DNA of 64,000 bases from Phycisphaerae bacterium (GCA_030372985.1 JAUCQB010000061.1:30904-94903), one strand, 5' to 3'. Shown: positions 35,020-44,422, counted from the first letter of the stretch. Program-made: numbers and translations. The notes: generated by a model not told the origin, from the letters alone.

Positions 35020-36630
35020 ATGTGCACATACGGTTCGAAGAAGCGTCTGATCGGATGCGTCCTTATCCTGCTCGCCGGTTCCGCCTGGGCCCAATCTCCC
35101 AAGAACGTCATCTTCATGATCGGTGACGGGATGGGCCCCGAGCACGTGGAAGCCGGCCGCATGTACCTGAATGACAACACCGCCCCCCTTTCCTTCGAGT
35201 CGCTGCCGTATCATGCCCAGGTGACGACATACTCGGCCAGCAGCTCGGTTACGGACTCTGCCGCAGCCGCCACCGCGATGGCCACGGGCCACAAGGTCAA
35301 CAACGGCGTCATCTCCGTGGCCCTTCCCGGCGACGGAAGCGAGTTGCAGACGCTTCTGGAAGTCTACAAAGCTCGCGGGGCGCGCACCGGCCTGGTCACC
35401 AGCGATGCCATGACTGGCGCCACCCCTTCCGGTTTCGGGGCCCACGAGACGAGCCGAAACAACACTTCCCAGATCGCCGCGGACTTTCTTGGTCAGACCC
35501 AACCCAACGTTCTGCTCGGCGGCGGGGGAAACGGCATGACCTCCGCGGCGGCCATTGCGGCCGGTTACACCGTGGTTACCAATCGTACCGGCATGCAGGG
35601 CGTCGACGCCAACCTCGTCAGCCTGCTGTCGGGCCAGTTCGGCAGCGGCTCCATGCCCTACGAGTATGATGGGCTTGGTCAGTTGCCGCACCTGGCGGAG
35701 ATGATTGTCACAGCCCTGGACATTGTCGACAACGACCCCGACGGTTTCTTCCTTCTGGTCGAGAGCGGTAACATCGACCACGCCGCCCACAGCAATGACC
35801 TTGCCCGTATGGTCGATGAAGTGGTCGAGTTTCACGAGACGGTCCAGGCGGCCATTACTTGGGCAGCCGGCCGGACCGACACGCTCATTGTCGTTACCGC
35901 CGACCATGAGACCGGCGGATTGAACACCATCGCCAGCAACGGCGCGGGCAACCTTCCCACGGTCTCCTGGTCCTCGACGGGCCATACCAGCACCAACGTC
36001 GACGCGTGGGCCTGGGGCGTCAACGCCGAGTACATCACCGGCACACGGAACAACACCGACTACTTCCAGATTATCGCCGACCCGCGGCCGACCATTGCCC
36101 TGGAACCCACCAGTATCACCAAGAGCGTGGTCTGGGGACACCAACTGTCGAGTGACACAGACTCCTTCACTCTTGCCAACACGGGCCTGGGAACCTTGTC
36201 CTATAGCATCCAGTCCGACCCGTCCGAACCTTGGGTCCAGGCGACTCCGAACACTGGCGATTGCACCACTGAGACCGACACGATCTGGCTGGCTTACGAT
36301 GTGAGCCAGCTCCAGCCGCGCCCCGAACCCTATGTCGCCCACCTTGAGGTATGGGGTCAGGGAGCCACCAACGAATTCCCGCGCCCAACCTTCACGGTCA
36401 GTCTTGTCGTCAAGCCTGTACCCGGTGATTTCGACTATGACCTCGACGTCGATCAGGAGGACTTCGGCCACCTGCAGGGATGCTTGTCCGCGGCCGGAAC
36501 CAACCTGCCGCCGGAATGCCAGGATGCCGATCTCGCGGTTGATAATCATGTTGATACTGCGGACATTGCCCGTTTTCGGGCCTGCCTGAGCGGGCCAGAT
36601 GTGCAGGCTGACCCCGCTTGCGCGGACTGA
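35020..36630 (+). CDS. alkaline phosphatase with dockerin-like C-terminal domain
   Basis: A 536-residue secreted protein. Signal peptide MCTYGSKKRLIGCVLILLAGSAWAQ, then NVIFMIGDGMGP with metal-binding Asp, catalytic Ser80 in TDSAAAATAMATG, IDHAAHSND and TADHETGGLN, all diagnostic of the PhoA family. After residue about 360 there is a beta-sandwich linker, then a tail with two EF-hand-like loops, DFDYDLDVDQEDF and ADLAVDNHVDTADI, resembling type I dockerin repeats of planctomycete secreted proteins. The truncated gene at position 1 is a paralogue without the tail. A related tail occurs on the 793-residue protein at 60891. Whether the tail binds a scaffold is unknown. Confidence 0.93.
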   Translation: MCTYGSKKRLIGCVLILLAGSAWAQSPKNVIFMIGDGMGPEHVEAGRMYLNDNTAPLSFESLPYHAQVTTYSASSSVTDSAAAATAMATGHKVNNGVISVALPGDGSELQTLLEVYKARGARTGLVTSDAMTGATPSGFGAHETSRNNTSQIAADFLGQTQPNVLLGGGGNGMTSAAAIAAGYTVVTNRTGMQGVDANLVSLLSGQFGSGSMPYEYDGLGQLPHLAEMIVTALDIVDNDPDGFFLLVESGNIDHAAHSNDLARMVDEVVEFHETVQAAITWAAGRTDTLIVVTADHETGGLNTIASNGAGNLPTVSWSSTGHTSTNVDAWAWGVNAEYITGTRNNTDYFQIIADPRPTIALEPTSITKSVVWGHQLSSDTDSFTLANTGLGTLSYSIQSDPSEPWVQATPNTGDCTTETDTIWLAYDVSQLQPRPEPYVAHLEVWGQGATNEFPRPTFTVSLVVKPVPGDFDYDLDVDQEDFGHLQGCLSAAGTNLPPECQDADLAVDNHVDTADIARFRACLSGPDVQADPACAD

Positions 36631-36716
36631 TCGGCCCCACCCACGCCCGCCTTGCCACCTGACGGGATCTGAATGCTCCGGATACCAGACTGCCAGGCGC
36701 CGCGCAACAACCGTGC

Positions 36717-36745
36717 TTGACCGAAACATCAGACGTTGCGATAGT
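36717..36745 (+). promoter_or_regulatory. candidate promoter of the CDF transporter gene
   Basis: TTGACC (36717-36722), a 17-base spacer and GATAGT (36740-36745). The predicted start near 36752 gives a leader of about 139 bases with a GC-rich hairpin. Confidence 0.4.
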
Positions 36746-36761
36746 AAACTATTTGGTGGCT

Positions 36762-36784
36762 GGGCCGCTCGACAGGAGCGGCCC
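36762..36784 (+). promoter_or_regulatory. GC-rich hairpin at the start of the CDF leader
   Basis: GGGCCGCTC (36762-36770) and GAGCGGCCC (36776-36784) make a perfect 9-bp stem with the loop GACAG, followed by GGATTATTGTGT. It could be a weak terminator for the upstream phosphatase gene or a leader element. Confidence 0.45.
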
Positions 36785-36890
36785 GGATTATTGTGTCTGG
36801 CTTCGACAGGGAGCCCGGATCGCGTCACCCGTCGAATGCCAGGTTACCGGTCCGATGACATGGACACCTCGAGGCTGAAGGAGCCAAGGC

Positions 36891-37859
36891 GTGGCGGTTC
36901 TGGACAACACCATCGCACGGCGAGAGAAGCGGTGGGCGGCCGGCAGCTCCGTCCTTGGGGCAGTCACACTCACGTTTCTCAAGGTCATCGTGGGCCTGAT
37001 GACCGGCAGCCTCGGCATTCTGGCCGAGGCCGCTCACTCCGCGCTGGATCTGGGTGCGGCGCTGGTCACCCTGTTCGCCGTACGGGCCTCGGACAAGCCG
37101 GCTGACGATGAGCACCTCTACGGCCACGGGAAGATCGAGAACCTTTCAGCTCTGTTCGAGACGGTTCTGTTGCTGATTACCTGTGCATGGATCGTCTACG
37201 AAGCGATGCATCGACTTGTCGCTGAGCAGATCCACGTGGACGCCTCGATCTGGGCATTCGGCGTCATGGTGGTCTCCATCCTGGTGGATGTATCGCGAAG
37301 CAGGGTCTTGTACAGGGCCGCCCGTAAATACAACAGTCAGGCACTCGAAGCCGACGCTCTCCACTTCAGCACGGACATCTGGAGTTCGTCGGTCGTCATC
37401 CTCGGCCTGGTCGGGGTGCGACTTGGAGACATGTACCCGCAACACGGCTCCTGGCTTTCAAGGGCCGACTCGGTTGCAGCCCTGGGTGTGGCATTGATTG
37501 TCATTTACGTCAGCCTTCGACTCGGGAAACGCACGTTGCAGGCGCTGCTCGATACCGCTCCGGCCGGATTGCCGGAGCAGATACGCACCGCCGTGAACGC
37601 GGTTCCCGGAGCCAGCGGTTGTCACCATGTGCGCGTCCGACCATCCGGCCCCGGCCTCTTTGTGGACATTCATGTCTACTTGGATGGCAACACGACGCTG
37701 ACCAGCGCTCACGACCTGACGGAGGCGATCGAGAAGCGAATCGGTGAACTCGCCCCTGGTGCCGATGTGACCGTTCACCCGGAGCCCAGGCCGCCCGCGA
37801 AGATCGGAGGAACGCGACCTTCGCCCGAAGCACCTTCCCCGGTGCAAGAAAGGGAGTGA
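36891..37859 (+). CDS. cation diffusion facilitator (metal efflux) transporter
   Basis: A 322-residue inner-membrane protein. Six transmembrane segments are recognisable, with the metal site HSALD in TM2 (AEAAHSALDLGAAL) and HFSTD in TM5 (ADALHFSTDIWSS), that is, the H/D ligand pairs of the CDF family. The last 90 residues carry the ferredoxin-like cytoplasmic domain (HHVRVRPSGPGLFVDIHVYLD). The start is a GTG with AAGGAG seven bases upstream. It exports divalent ions such as Zn2+, Co2+ or Fe2+; the actual ion cannot be read from the sequence. Confidence 0.92.
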   Translation: MAVLDNTIARREKRWAAGSSVLGAVTLTFLKVIVGLMTGSLGILAEAAHSALDLGAALVTLFAVRASDKPADDEHLYGHGKIENLSALFETVLLLITCAWIVYEAMHRLVAEQIHVDASIWAFGVMVVSILVDVSRSRVLYRAARKYNSQALEADALHFSTDIWSSSVVILGLVGVRLGDMYPQHGSWLSRADSVAALGVALIVIYVSLRLGKRTLQALLDTAPAGLPEQIRTAVNAVPGASGCHHVRVRPSGPGLFVDIHVYLDGNTTLTSAHDLTEAIEKRIGELAPGADVTVHPEPRPPAKIGGTRPSPEAPSPVQERE

Positions 37860-37912
37860 CAGAATGACCGCCGGGCCTTAGCATATTCTTTCCTGTTGTG
37901 GAGGATGCAGCG

Positions 37913-38347
37913 ATGCCTGATGAGAAGCTCGGCACACCGGTGCCGGTCGCGCTGGCTATGGTCGTCTGTGATGCGATTTATCAGGATCCTGCAACCAAGA
38001 AGTGCACGTTGCTCGGGACCTTCTCGACCATCACCGCCCGTCGCTTTCCTGTAGCCCACCCGCAACTGGCCGTCCATGTGGCTCTTACCGACGGTCGAGG
38101 CAACGTACGGATCAAGCTGGCCCTTGTGGGGGACAGCGAGAACCATCCACCGTTATTCTCAGGCGAAGGTGTGATTCACTTCGCTGACCCGCGTGTGGTG
38201 GCCGAGCTGAACTTCCAGCTGAGTAACGTGACTTTTCCGAAGCCAGGAGCCTATCGTTTTCAACTCTCTGCTAATAATGAACTTTTGATGGAAAGGCGGC
38301 TGCTGGTTTTGCAGGGCGGCCAACCGCCACCTGAGGCGCTTCCCTGA
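37913..38347 (+). CDS. small planctomycete-type protein (DUF6941-like)
   Basis: A 144-residue cytoplasmic protein. GGAGG at 37900-37904, eight bases upstream, favours the ATG at 37913. The pattern KLGTPVPVALAMVVCDAIYQD, KKCTLLGTFSTITA and a closing beta segment, PGAYRFQLSANNELLMERRLLV, fits small beta-sandwich proteins annotated as DUF6941. No signal peptide or membrane segment. The family has no known function, and the assignment rests on the LLGTF block and overall layout. Confidence 0.6.
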   Translation: MPDEKLGTPVPVALAMVVCDAIYQDPATKKCTLLGTFSTITARRFPVAHPQLAVHVALTDGRGNVRIKLALVGDSENHPPLFSGEGVIHFADPRVVAELNFQLSNVTFPKPGAYRFQLSANNELLMERRLLVLQGGQPPPEALP

Positions 38348-38815
38348 GCTCAATTCGCTGCTTAGCCAAAGGTATCATCCGTTTTGACAATTGCTTACGG
38401 GCTTTTCGTCTTCGGGAGACCACCGAGGCTGACAAGCCCGTACAACAAGGTAGGCTGAAGGTCGCGGTGCCCGTTCCACTCCGTCGACCCACCTCATCCC
38501 ACGTCAAGGTCCTGGATTGACAAGGCTCTCTGCCCGCCGGGTCACGCCGAATCGAAACGAACGGCAGCCTCTGCCCCTGCTGCTGGGCGCGCCCTTTGAT
38601 CTGAACCCGATCGGGAAACATTTGAGGCGCATTTTTTGCGCTTAGCGTTCGTCGTGCTCGAATTCATGGGAAAGTCAACGAGAGCAGGCCCCATCTGTGG
38701 GGCGAACAAATCCCGAAACAAAAAAAGATCAGAAATCGCGCGATTATTCCCAAAAAAGGCTTGCAAGACGGTGGGTCTGTGTGGTATGTATTCCCATCGC
38801 CAAGCGTAGAAGTGG
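38348..38815. other. intergenic region upstream of mraZ
   Basis: About 470 bases with no gene. The last 120 bases are AT-richer than the surroundings, as expected of a promoter region. TGGGT at 38773-38777 could be one MraZ-type half site, but a clear triple TGGGN array is not present. Confidence 0.45.
38761..38790 (+). promoter_or_regulatory. candidate promoter of mraZ
   Basis: TTGCAA (38761-38766), an 18-base spacer and TATGTA (38785-38790), about 26 bases before the mraZ ATG at 38816. The match is moderate. Confidence 0.35.
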
Positions 38816-39325
38816 ATGAATTTGGGTCACTGGCGCGTCACGGATTTCATGATCTTCACCGGGATATACGAACTTGCGGTTGATCCGAAAAACCGTCTGT
38901 CGATCCCTGCCAATATCCGAGCCCAGATGGATCCGGAAAGGGACGGGACAGCATTCTACCTGGTGCCCGGCAGTCGCAGAGGAACGTTGGCCTTGTACGC
39001 CGACCGCTACTTCGAGCGGTATGCCGAGGCCTACCACGCCTCGTTGACGGCCAACGATGAGAAGGAGGATTTCGAGCAGGTTTTCTATGCCATGGCCACG
39101 TTGTTGGACATCGACCGACAGGGTCGAGTTGTCCTGCCGCAACGGGCGTTGGAATTCACGGGCCTGGGAAAGAAAGTGACGGTGGCCGGGCAGCGGGATC
39201 ACCTGGTGATCTGGAATCGGGAGCAGTTTGGCCGGTTCATTGAGGACAACTGGAGCCGGTATCCCGACCTGCTGCGGCAGGCGAGACTGAAGACCGAGAT
39301 AAGCAAGCTGAACGGAGCCCACTGA
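38816..39325 (+). CDS. mraZ: MraZ, transcriptional regulator of the dcw cluster
   Basis: A 169-residue protein with two AbrB/SpoVT-like swapped-hairpin halves: GIYELAVDPKNRLSIPANIR in the first and ATLLDIDRQGRVVLPQRALE in the second. MraZ binds TGGGN repeats at its own promoter and regulates the division and cell-wall cluster. An ATG at 38849 matches the usual family start (MIFTGIYE) and is an alternative. The next gene, rsmH, is separated by an unusually long 600-base gap. Confidence 0.93.
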   Translation: MNLGHWRVTDFMIFTGIYELAVDPKNRLSIPANIRAQMDPERDGTAFYLVPGSRRGTLALYADRYFERYAEAYHASLTANDEKEDFEQVFYAMATLLDIDRQGRVVLPQRALEFTGLGKKVTVAGQRDHLVIWNREQFGRFIEDNWSRYPDLLRQARLKTEISKLNGAH

Positions 39326-39921
39326 GGGCCGCAGAGCTTGAACGGAGGCCGGTCAGACGAAGGCCGGGTCATTGGCGAGAGCGAGGGAACGGTCAGGGAA
39401 GGGGGTTCGACGGGCGCGGATCGGATCCTCTTCCCGACCAGCCCATATTCATAGCTGAGGGGAAATGGAGTCAGGACTCGGGGGTTTTTGAATGGAGCCC
39501 CTGCCGGAGTCGCAGCGAGTGGAATAGACGGGTAGGCAGCCAAGGGGGGCGCGATCGGTCACCGGGTCGTATCCGATTCGCGCCCGAGCCCGACGGATTC
39601 AGCAGCAGAAGCGAAGGGAGTCGCCGGGCTGAGAGCACTTCCTGATTGGCGGATCAGTCTTCACTGGCGGCTGCGGCCGGCGCCCGGGTGTTCGGCATTG
39701 TTTTTTGCAGGGTCACCCAGGACCGGACCCGAAGACGCGGACGGGTCGGTGGTGGCCGATAGGTGCAAGAAACCTGTGCTTTCGACCCGCCCGGAGACGC
39801 GGCCAATGCAGTCGGCAATCAGGAAACTGGGGTACAGGTCGCCAGGGACGTGTGACCTTGCCCTCTTATTTCAGAGTCGCGAGGAATCGGCCCGTATCGG
39901 GTACCGGGGCGCGGGTTGGCC
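39326..39921. other. unusually long mraZ-rsmH gap
   Basis: About 595 bases where the dcw cluster normally has none or few. No protein-like frame and no tRNA or known structured RNA was recognised. A T-run (GTTTTTTG) lies near 39700. Confidence 0.55.
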
Positions 39922-40863
39922 GTGAATCGCGATCAGATCGAGCATGAGCCGGTGTTATGCGGGCCTCTCATGACCTGGGTGGCCCCCAAGCCCGGCGAGA
40001 TCGTTGTGGATGCCACCGTGGGTCATGGTGGCCATGCTTGTCTGCTGGCGCGTGCGATTGGGCCGGCTGGCCGGCTGATCGCCCTGGATGTCGACGACTA
40101 CAACCTGAGCAGAGCCAGGGCGAGACTCGAACAGGCGGGCCTGGCCCAGGGCGGTCCCCACGTCGATCTGATTCGTGATAACTTCGCAAACCTCGCTGAA
40201 GTGCTCGATCGGCTCGGTGTCGACAAGGTGAGTGTTGTCGTCGCGGACCTGGGTGTCAGCACCGATCAACTGCTGGGCGGGGCCCGCGGCCTGACGTTCA
40301 CGGAGTCCGAGCCGTTGGACATGCGGCTGGATGACCGGCTGACGACCACCGCCGCAGACCTGATTCACTCGTTGAGCGAGCGCGAATTGGCCGATCTAAT
40401 CTACAGTCACAGTCAGGAACGCGGCAGCCGGCGAATAGCCCGGCGGATTTGTCAGGCTCGCCGCGAAGGGCGAATCCGAACCACCGCCGAGCTTGTGAAA
40501 ATCGTCTGCTCGGCGTTGGGCGCGTCGGCCCGTTGGCGTTCCGGGAGACTGCACCCGGCGACGCGAACGTTCATGGCGTTGCGCATGGCCGTCAATCGTG
40601 AGATGGAGAATCTCACAGCCCTGTTGAGGCTCGTGCCGACACGGTTGTCATCCGGCGGTCGAGTCGCAGTGATCAGTTTTCACAGCGGCGAGGATCGGTT
40701 GGTGAAAAGGGGTTTTCTTGCACAGCAACGACTCGGCGTGTATGAAATAATAACAAAGAAGCCGATTCGTCCTTCGGAGGAGGAAGTCGGCCGTAACCCC
40801 CGGGCGCGCAGCGCAAAACTACGCGTTGCCATGCGTACCGCAGATGTGCAGGAAGTGGCCTGA
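39922..40863 (+). CDS. rsmH: 16S rRNA (cytosine-1402-N4)-methyltransferase
   Basis: A 313-residue SAM-dependent enzyme (former MraW) that methylates C1402 in the ribosomal P site. HEPVLCGPLMTWVAPKPGE opens the protein. DATVGHGGHACLLA is the SAM motif I, VVADLGVSTDQL and PLDMRLDDR follow, and the C-terminal ISFHSGEDRLVKRGF plus KPIRPSEEEVGRNPRARSAKLR is the usual finish. The GTG at 39922 is the likely start, with a TTG at 39916 as alternative. It is the second dcw gene. Confidence 0.95.
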   Translation: MNRDQIEHEPVLCGPLMTWVAPKPGEIVVDATVGHGGHACLLARAIGPAGRLIALDVDDYNLSRARARLEQAGLAQGGPHVDLIRDNFANLAEVLDRLGVDKVSVVVADLGVSTDQLLGGARGLTFTESEPLDMRLDDRLTTTAADLIHSLSERELADLIYSHSQERGSRRIARRICQARREGRIRTTAELVKIVCSALGASARWRSGRLHPATRTFMALRMAVNREMENLTALLRLVPTRLSSGGRVAVISFHSGEDRLVKRGFLAQQRLGVYEIITKKPIRPSEEEVGRNPRARSAKLRVAMRTADVQEVA

Positions 40864-41048
40864 CTGGACGCCGCCGGCGCGGGCGGCCTGCAGTCGGATG
40901 GTGGGAATGACGCCTGAAATACTACCGCGGGCATCGCGGTCGGTCCGGCATGAGTTGGTCGGGCCGCAGCGGCGAATCGCGAGCGATGTCGGTCGCCGGC
41001 GAACCGTGGTTCAAGGACGAGTTCTTCACGTTTGACACGGAGGTTTCG

Positions 41049-42356
41049 ATGACTCGCGAGACGAAAATCGGTTTGCTGCTGGGCCTGGGCTTCATCGTGG
41101 TGTTTGCGGTGTTGCTGTTGCAGACTGGCGATCGTCCTCCGAGCGGCGACCTCCAGATGATGCTGTCCCGGCATGGCAACTCGGCGACCAGCCGGCCTGA
41201 GACGCTCGCGCGGCTGCCCGAACCGGCCGCTTCGCAAGGGCCTGCGACGAATCCGGCGGCGGCCACGGCCGAGCACGTCGCGGAATCGCTGACGCGGGCG
41301 GCCGAACCCTGGAACAGAGGGCTCCCCAACCCTTCGGTTTTTAATGCCAGGCCGGACTCTCGTGACTTGGGTCCCGGTGGATCGGCACTGACCGAGACGC
41401 TGACTTCCGAACCCGGCGTGAGTCCGGAGATCTCAACCATTGCCCCCGTCCGGGTTGCCCCGACCAGCGATGCGGAACCCTCGGTTCGACCGGACAAGCC
41501 ACGGCTCTCGCCGGAGCCCGGTCCGGCCGCAAGGCCTCCCGACGTGGAATCCTCTCAAACACCGCCCTCCCTGTCGGGTGACCGTGTTCCTGCTGTGGAG
41601 CAGGCGGCCGCCCCCGCCACCTACGTGGTTCAGAAGGGTGATAATCTGATGAGGATTGCCAGGAAGCACTACAACGACGAATCCACCAACGTCGTGGAGT
41701 TTCTGTTAAAGTCAAACCGCGACAAGATTCGTGACCGGCACTTCGTGCTGGCAGGGCAGACCCTGGTCATCCCTGTGCTGCCGGCCAATCTCAGGACCGG
41801 AACCGTGGAGACGGATGCCACGATCACTCGCGGGCCGGTCCTCGCGGAGGACCCGGCGCCGCCCGGCGACCCGCGCGGCAACGCAGGGCTTCGTCCGTTG
41901 AACGCGGAGCGGATGGTCCCGCCGATGAGCGCCGTGGTGGACGCCGGCCAGGCAAAGGGAGACGCAGACGTGGTGACGCCGGTGCGTTCCGCCCGGGGTT
42001 CGGATGACGCGGACAAGTCGAAAGACCTTCGCAGCGGCGAAGGCCGAGGCTCCGTGACGTCCGGCGCTCGCGACAAGGACGGGTCTGAACGGAATGGCAA
42101 ACCCAAGCCCCCCGCAGGCCAGGCAAAGACCCCTCCAGGGGGTAAATCGAGCGAGAGTGCTTATCGCTGGTACACGGTTCGGCCGAAAGATACCCTGAGC
42201 GTGATTGCCGGCAGGGAACTCGGCGGAGCGAAGAACTGGGAAGAGATCATCAAACTCAACAAGAACCTTAATCCGACGAAGCTGAAAGCCGGCGACAGGA
42301 TCCGCCTGCCGAGAAACAAGCCGACCTCGGATTCGTCGAAACGGTCGTCGACATGA
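41049..42356 (+). CDS. membrane protein with two LysM domains inside the dcw cluster
   Basis: A 435-residue protein. GGAGG five bases upstream supports the ATG at 41049. A transmembrane helix (IGLLLGLGFIVVFAVLLL) is at residues 8-25, followed by a long Pro/Ser/Gly-rich linker. LysM domains follow: TYVVQKGDNLMRIARKHY (about 195-250) and RWYTVRPKDTLSVIAGREL (about 373-425), which bind the glycan of peptidoglycan. The gene replaces no standard dcw gene; it sits between rsmH and an FtsL-like gene whose ATG overlaps its stop by 4 bases (ATGA). A role in division-site peptidoglycan recognition is an inference from position. Confidence 0.88.
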   Translation: MTRETKIGLLLGLGFIVVFAVLLLQTGDRPPSGDLQMMLSRHGNSATSRPETLARLPEPAASQGPATNPAAATAEHVAESLTRAAEPWNRGLPNPSVFNARPDSRDLGPGGSALTETLTSEPGVSPEISTIAPVRVAPTSDAEPSVRPDKPRLSPEPGPAARPPDVESSQTPPSLSGDRVPAVEQAAAPATYVVQKGDNLMRIARKHYNDESTNVVEFLLKSNRDKIRDRHFVLAGQTLVIPVLPANLRTGTVETDATITRGPVLAEDPAPPGDPRGNAGLRPLNAERMVPPMSAVVDAGQAKGDADVVTPVRSARGSDDADKSKDLRSGEGRGSVTSGARDKDGSERNGKPKPPAGQAKTPPGGKSSESAYRWYTVRPKDTLSVIAGRELGGAKNWEEIIKLNKNLNPTKLKAGDRIRLPRNKPTSDSSKRSST

Positions 42357-42640
42357 CCATTCCCCGGATGATCGGCCTTCTGATCGGCCTGACCATGATC
42401 GGTCTGGCAGTAGTGAGCGCACGGGTTGAGCGGGCCCGGCACGATCGGCGTCTTCAGGAACTGCAGATCGAGCAGGCCAGGGTCAACGAGCGCGTTTCTC
42501 AGCAGGAAATGGAGCTGGCGAGGCTGAAGTCGCCCGAGATGATCCGCCAGCGGGCGGCGGAGCTCGGCCTGCTGGAGGAGCCTCAGAAGGACGCACGGAA
42601 AAAGCCCGGCACGGCGCAGGGAACAGCGGGCCGGCGCTGA
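42353..42640 (+). CDS. FtsL-like small membrane protein
   Basis: A 95-residue bitopic protein. One transmembrane helix (MIGLLIGLTMIGLAVVSARV) is followed by a coiled coil (LQELQIEQARVNERVSQQEMELARL) and a short terminal segment, IRQRAAELGL, which matches the C-terminal pattern of FtsL. Its position before a class B PBP in the dcw cluster agrees. FtsL is part of the FtsQLB complex that activates septal synthesis. Overlaps the LysM gene by 4 bases. FtsL evolves fast, so the name is not attached with certainty. Confidence 0.7.
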   Translation: MTIPRMIGLLIGLTMIGLAVVSARVERARHDRRLQELQIEQARVNERVSQQEMELARLKSPEMIRQRAAELGLLEEPQKDARKKPGTAQGTAGRR

Positions 42641-42661
42641 CGAAACGCAGGAGGTCTCGCC

Positions 42662-44422
42662 TTGGGACCGGCAACCGCACAACGAACGCGGGTCGCACAG
42701 TGGGCCGTTTATCTGATCTGCGGGGCCTTGGCTCTTCTGGTCGGGCGTCTGGTTCACCTGCGGGCCAAGGAAGCACCGTTCTGGCAACGCTATGCCCAGG
42801 AGCGGCAGATCAGCACCATTCCCATGCCTGCCCGGCGGGGTTTCATTTTTGACCGGCGGTTCCGCGTGCTGGCCGGGAGCCAGGATCTTCCGACGGTGTT
42901 CGCCGATCCCCGCCCGATGGATGACCGGGCGGAGGTGGCCCGAGCGCTCAGTGGCATCCTGGAAATGCCGGCCCGGGAGATTCGGGCACTCCTGGACGAA
43001 CCCACGGCGCCCGGCTATGTCGTTCTCAAGCGGTCGGTGGATGCCCGGGTCGTTGAAGAGCTCAAAAAAGCCAAGATCGTCGGAGTCGGCGTGCAGAACG
43101 AACCGGTCCGCACCTACCCCATGGGAGCACTGGCCTCCCACGTCGTCGGTTTTGTCGGCAAGGACGGCAAGGGGCTGGAGGGCATCGAGAAGCATTTCGA
43201 TGCATATCTCCACGCTACACCAGGAAAGCGGGACGTCTACCGTGACGTGCGGCGGCGGGCGGTGCTTCCGGTCCCTGATTCCTCCGTCGCCCCGCGGGAT
43301 GGTGACAGCGTGGTTCTGGCCATCGATATTGCCGTTCAGGAGATGGTTGAGAAAGCGGTTGCAGAGCAGGTCACGCGCTTTCAGGCCGAGTGCGGCCTCG
43401 GGGTGGCCATGAACCCGAAGACCGGCGAGGTGCTGGCCATGACCAACTACCCGACGTACGCGCCCTCGGAAGGCTCGGACGTTCATCCGGAACGGCGGAG
43501 GAACCGCGTGCTGACTGACCCGGTGGAACCGGGCAGCGTCTTCAAACCTTTCGTGATGGTGACCGCTCTGGCCGAAGGCGTCACGACGCCCGGCGAGTCC
43601 ATTTTCTGTGAAAACGGCCTGTATGCCGTCGGGGCTCGGAGGCTGCACGACCATCATCCTTACGGTTTTCTGACGGCGGCGGAGGTTCTGGCCAAATCCA
43701 GCAACATCGGCATGGCCAAGCTGGGGGAACGCCTGGGCAACCAGCGGATGTACGAGGCACTCTACGCCCTGGGCTTCGGCCACCCGACCGGGATTGACCT
43801 GCCGGGCGAGGACAAGGGTCTGCTCATGCCCTTGCGGAAATGGGACAAGTTCACGACGACGTCGGTTCCCATGGGGCAGGAGGTTGCCGTGACGCCGATG
43901 CAGATCGCGACGGCTTTCTGCGTCCTGGTGAACGGGGGTCGGCTGGTTCAGCCGCGGGTGGTTCTGGCGGTGATTGACCGCGAGGGCAGGGCGGTGAAGG
44001 ACAACAGCCGGGTGATCGACAAGGGTCAGAAGATCAACCCGACGGCCGCCGAGACGATCCGCAAGCTGTTGGTCGGCGTTGTCACCGGGGGTACCGGCAA
44101 ACCGTGCGACATCGCCAAATGGCAGTTGTTGGGCAAGACCGGGACGGCCCAGGTGCCCAAGATCGGGACCGGCCGATACGAGCCGGACGCCTATCTCGGC
44201 TCGTTTATGGCGGCGGCTCCGGCCAGTGACCCGCAGGTGGTGGTTCTGGTCATGGTCCGCAAGCCCAAGCGGAGCATCGGCTACTATGGGGCGACGGTAG
44301 CGTTGCCGGCCGTCAAGACGATCATGGAGGGCGTTCTGCCTTATCTGAACGTGCCACCGGACAAAACGGAGCCTCAGAAACAGGCCAGTCTGGCAGGGGA
44401 ATCCCAAAGGAAATACAATTGA
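42662..44422 (+). CDS. ftsI: class B penicillin-binding protein, FtsI type
   Basis: A 586-residue bitopic transpeptidase of the division septum. One N-terminal transmembrane helix (WAVYLICGALALLVGRLV), a dimerisation domain containing RRGFIFDRRFRVLA, and the transpeptidase domain with Ser292-x-x-Lys295 (GSVFKPF), the S-S-N motif at 346-348 and Lys492-Thr-Gly-Thr. The TTG at 42662 with AGGAGG six bases upstream is the start. It lacks a PASTA tail. Position between FtsL-like and murE matches ftsI. Confidence 0.9.
   Translation: MGPATAQRTRVAQWAVYLICGALALLVGRLVHLRAKEAPFWQRYAQERQISTIPMPARRGFIFDRRFRVLAGSQDLPTVFADPRPMDDRAEVARALSGILEMPAREIRALLDEPTAPGYVVLKRSVDARVVEELKKAKIVGVGVQNEPVRTYPMGALASHVVGFVGKDGKGLEGIEKHFDAYLHATPGKRDVYRDVRRRAVLPVPDSSVAPRDGDSVVLAIDIAVQEMVEKAVAEQVTRFQAECGLGVAMNPKTGEVLAMTNYPTYAPSEGSDVHPERRRNRVLTDPVEPGSVFKPFVMVTALAEGVTTPGESIFCENGLYAVGARRLHDHHPYGFLTAAEVLAKSSNIGMAKLGERLGNQRMYEALYALGFGHPTGIDLPGEDKGLLMPLRKWDKFTTTSVPMGQEVAVTPMQIATAFCVLVNGGRLVQPRVVLAVIDREGRAVKDNSRVIDKGQKINPTAAETIRKLLVGVVTGGTGKPCDIAKWQLLGKTGTAQVPKIGTGRYEPDAYLGSFMAAAPASDPQVVVLVMVRKPKRSIGYYGATVALPAVKTIMEGVLPYLNVPPDKTEPQKQASLAGESQRKYN

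Noticed and set aside
33946..36828. A 960-codon open frame on the - strand
   Set aside because: It is antisense to the methyltransferase and the alkaline phosphatase and shows no recognisable domain.
39326..39921. RNase P RNA in the mraZ-rsmH gap
   Set aside because: The conserved GAGGAAAGTCC and ACAGAACCC-type segments are absent.
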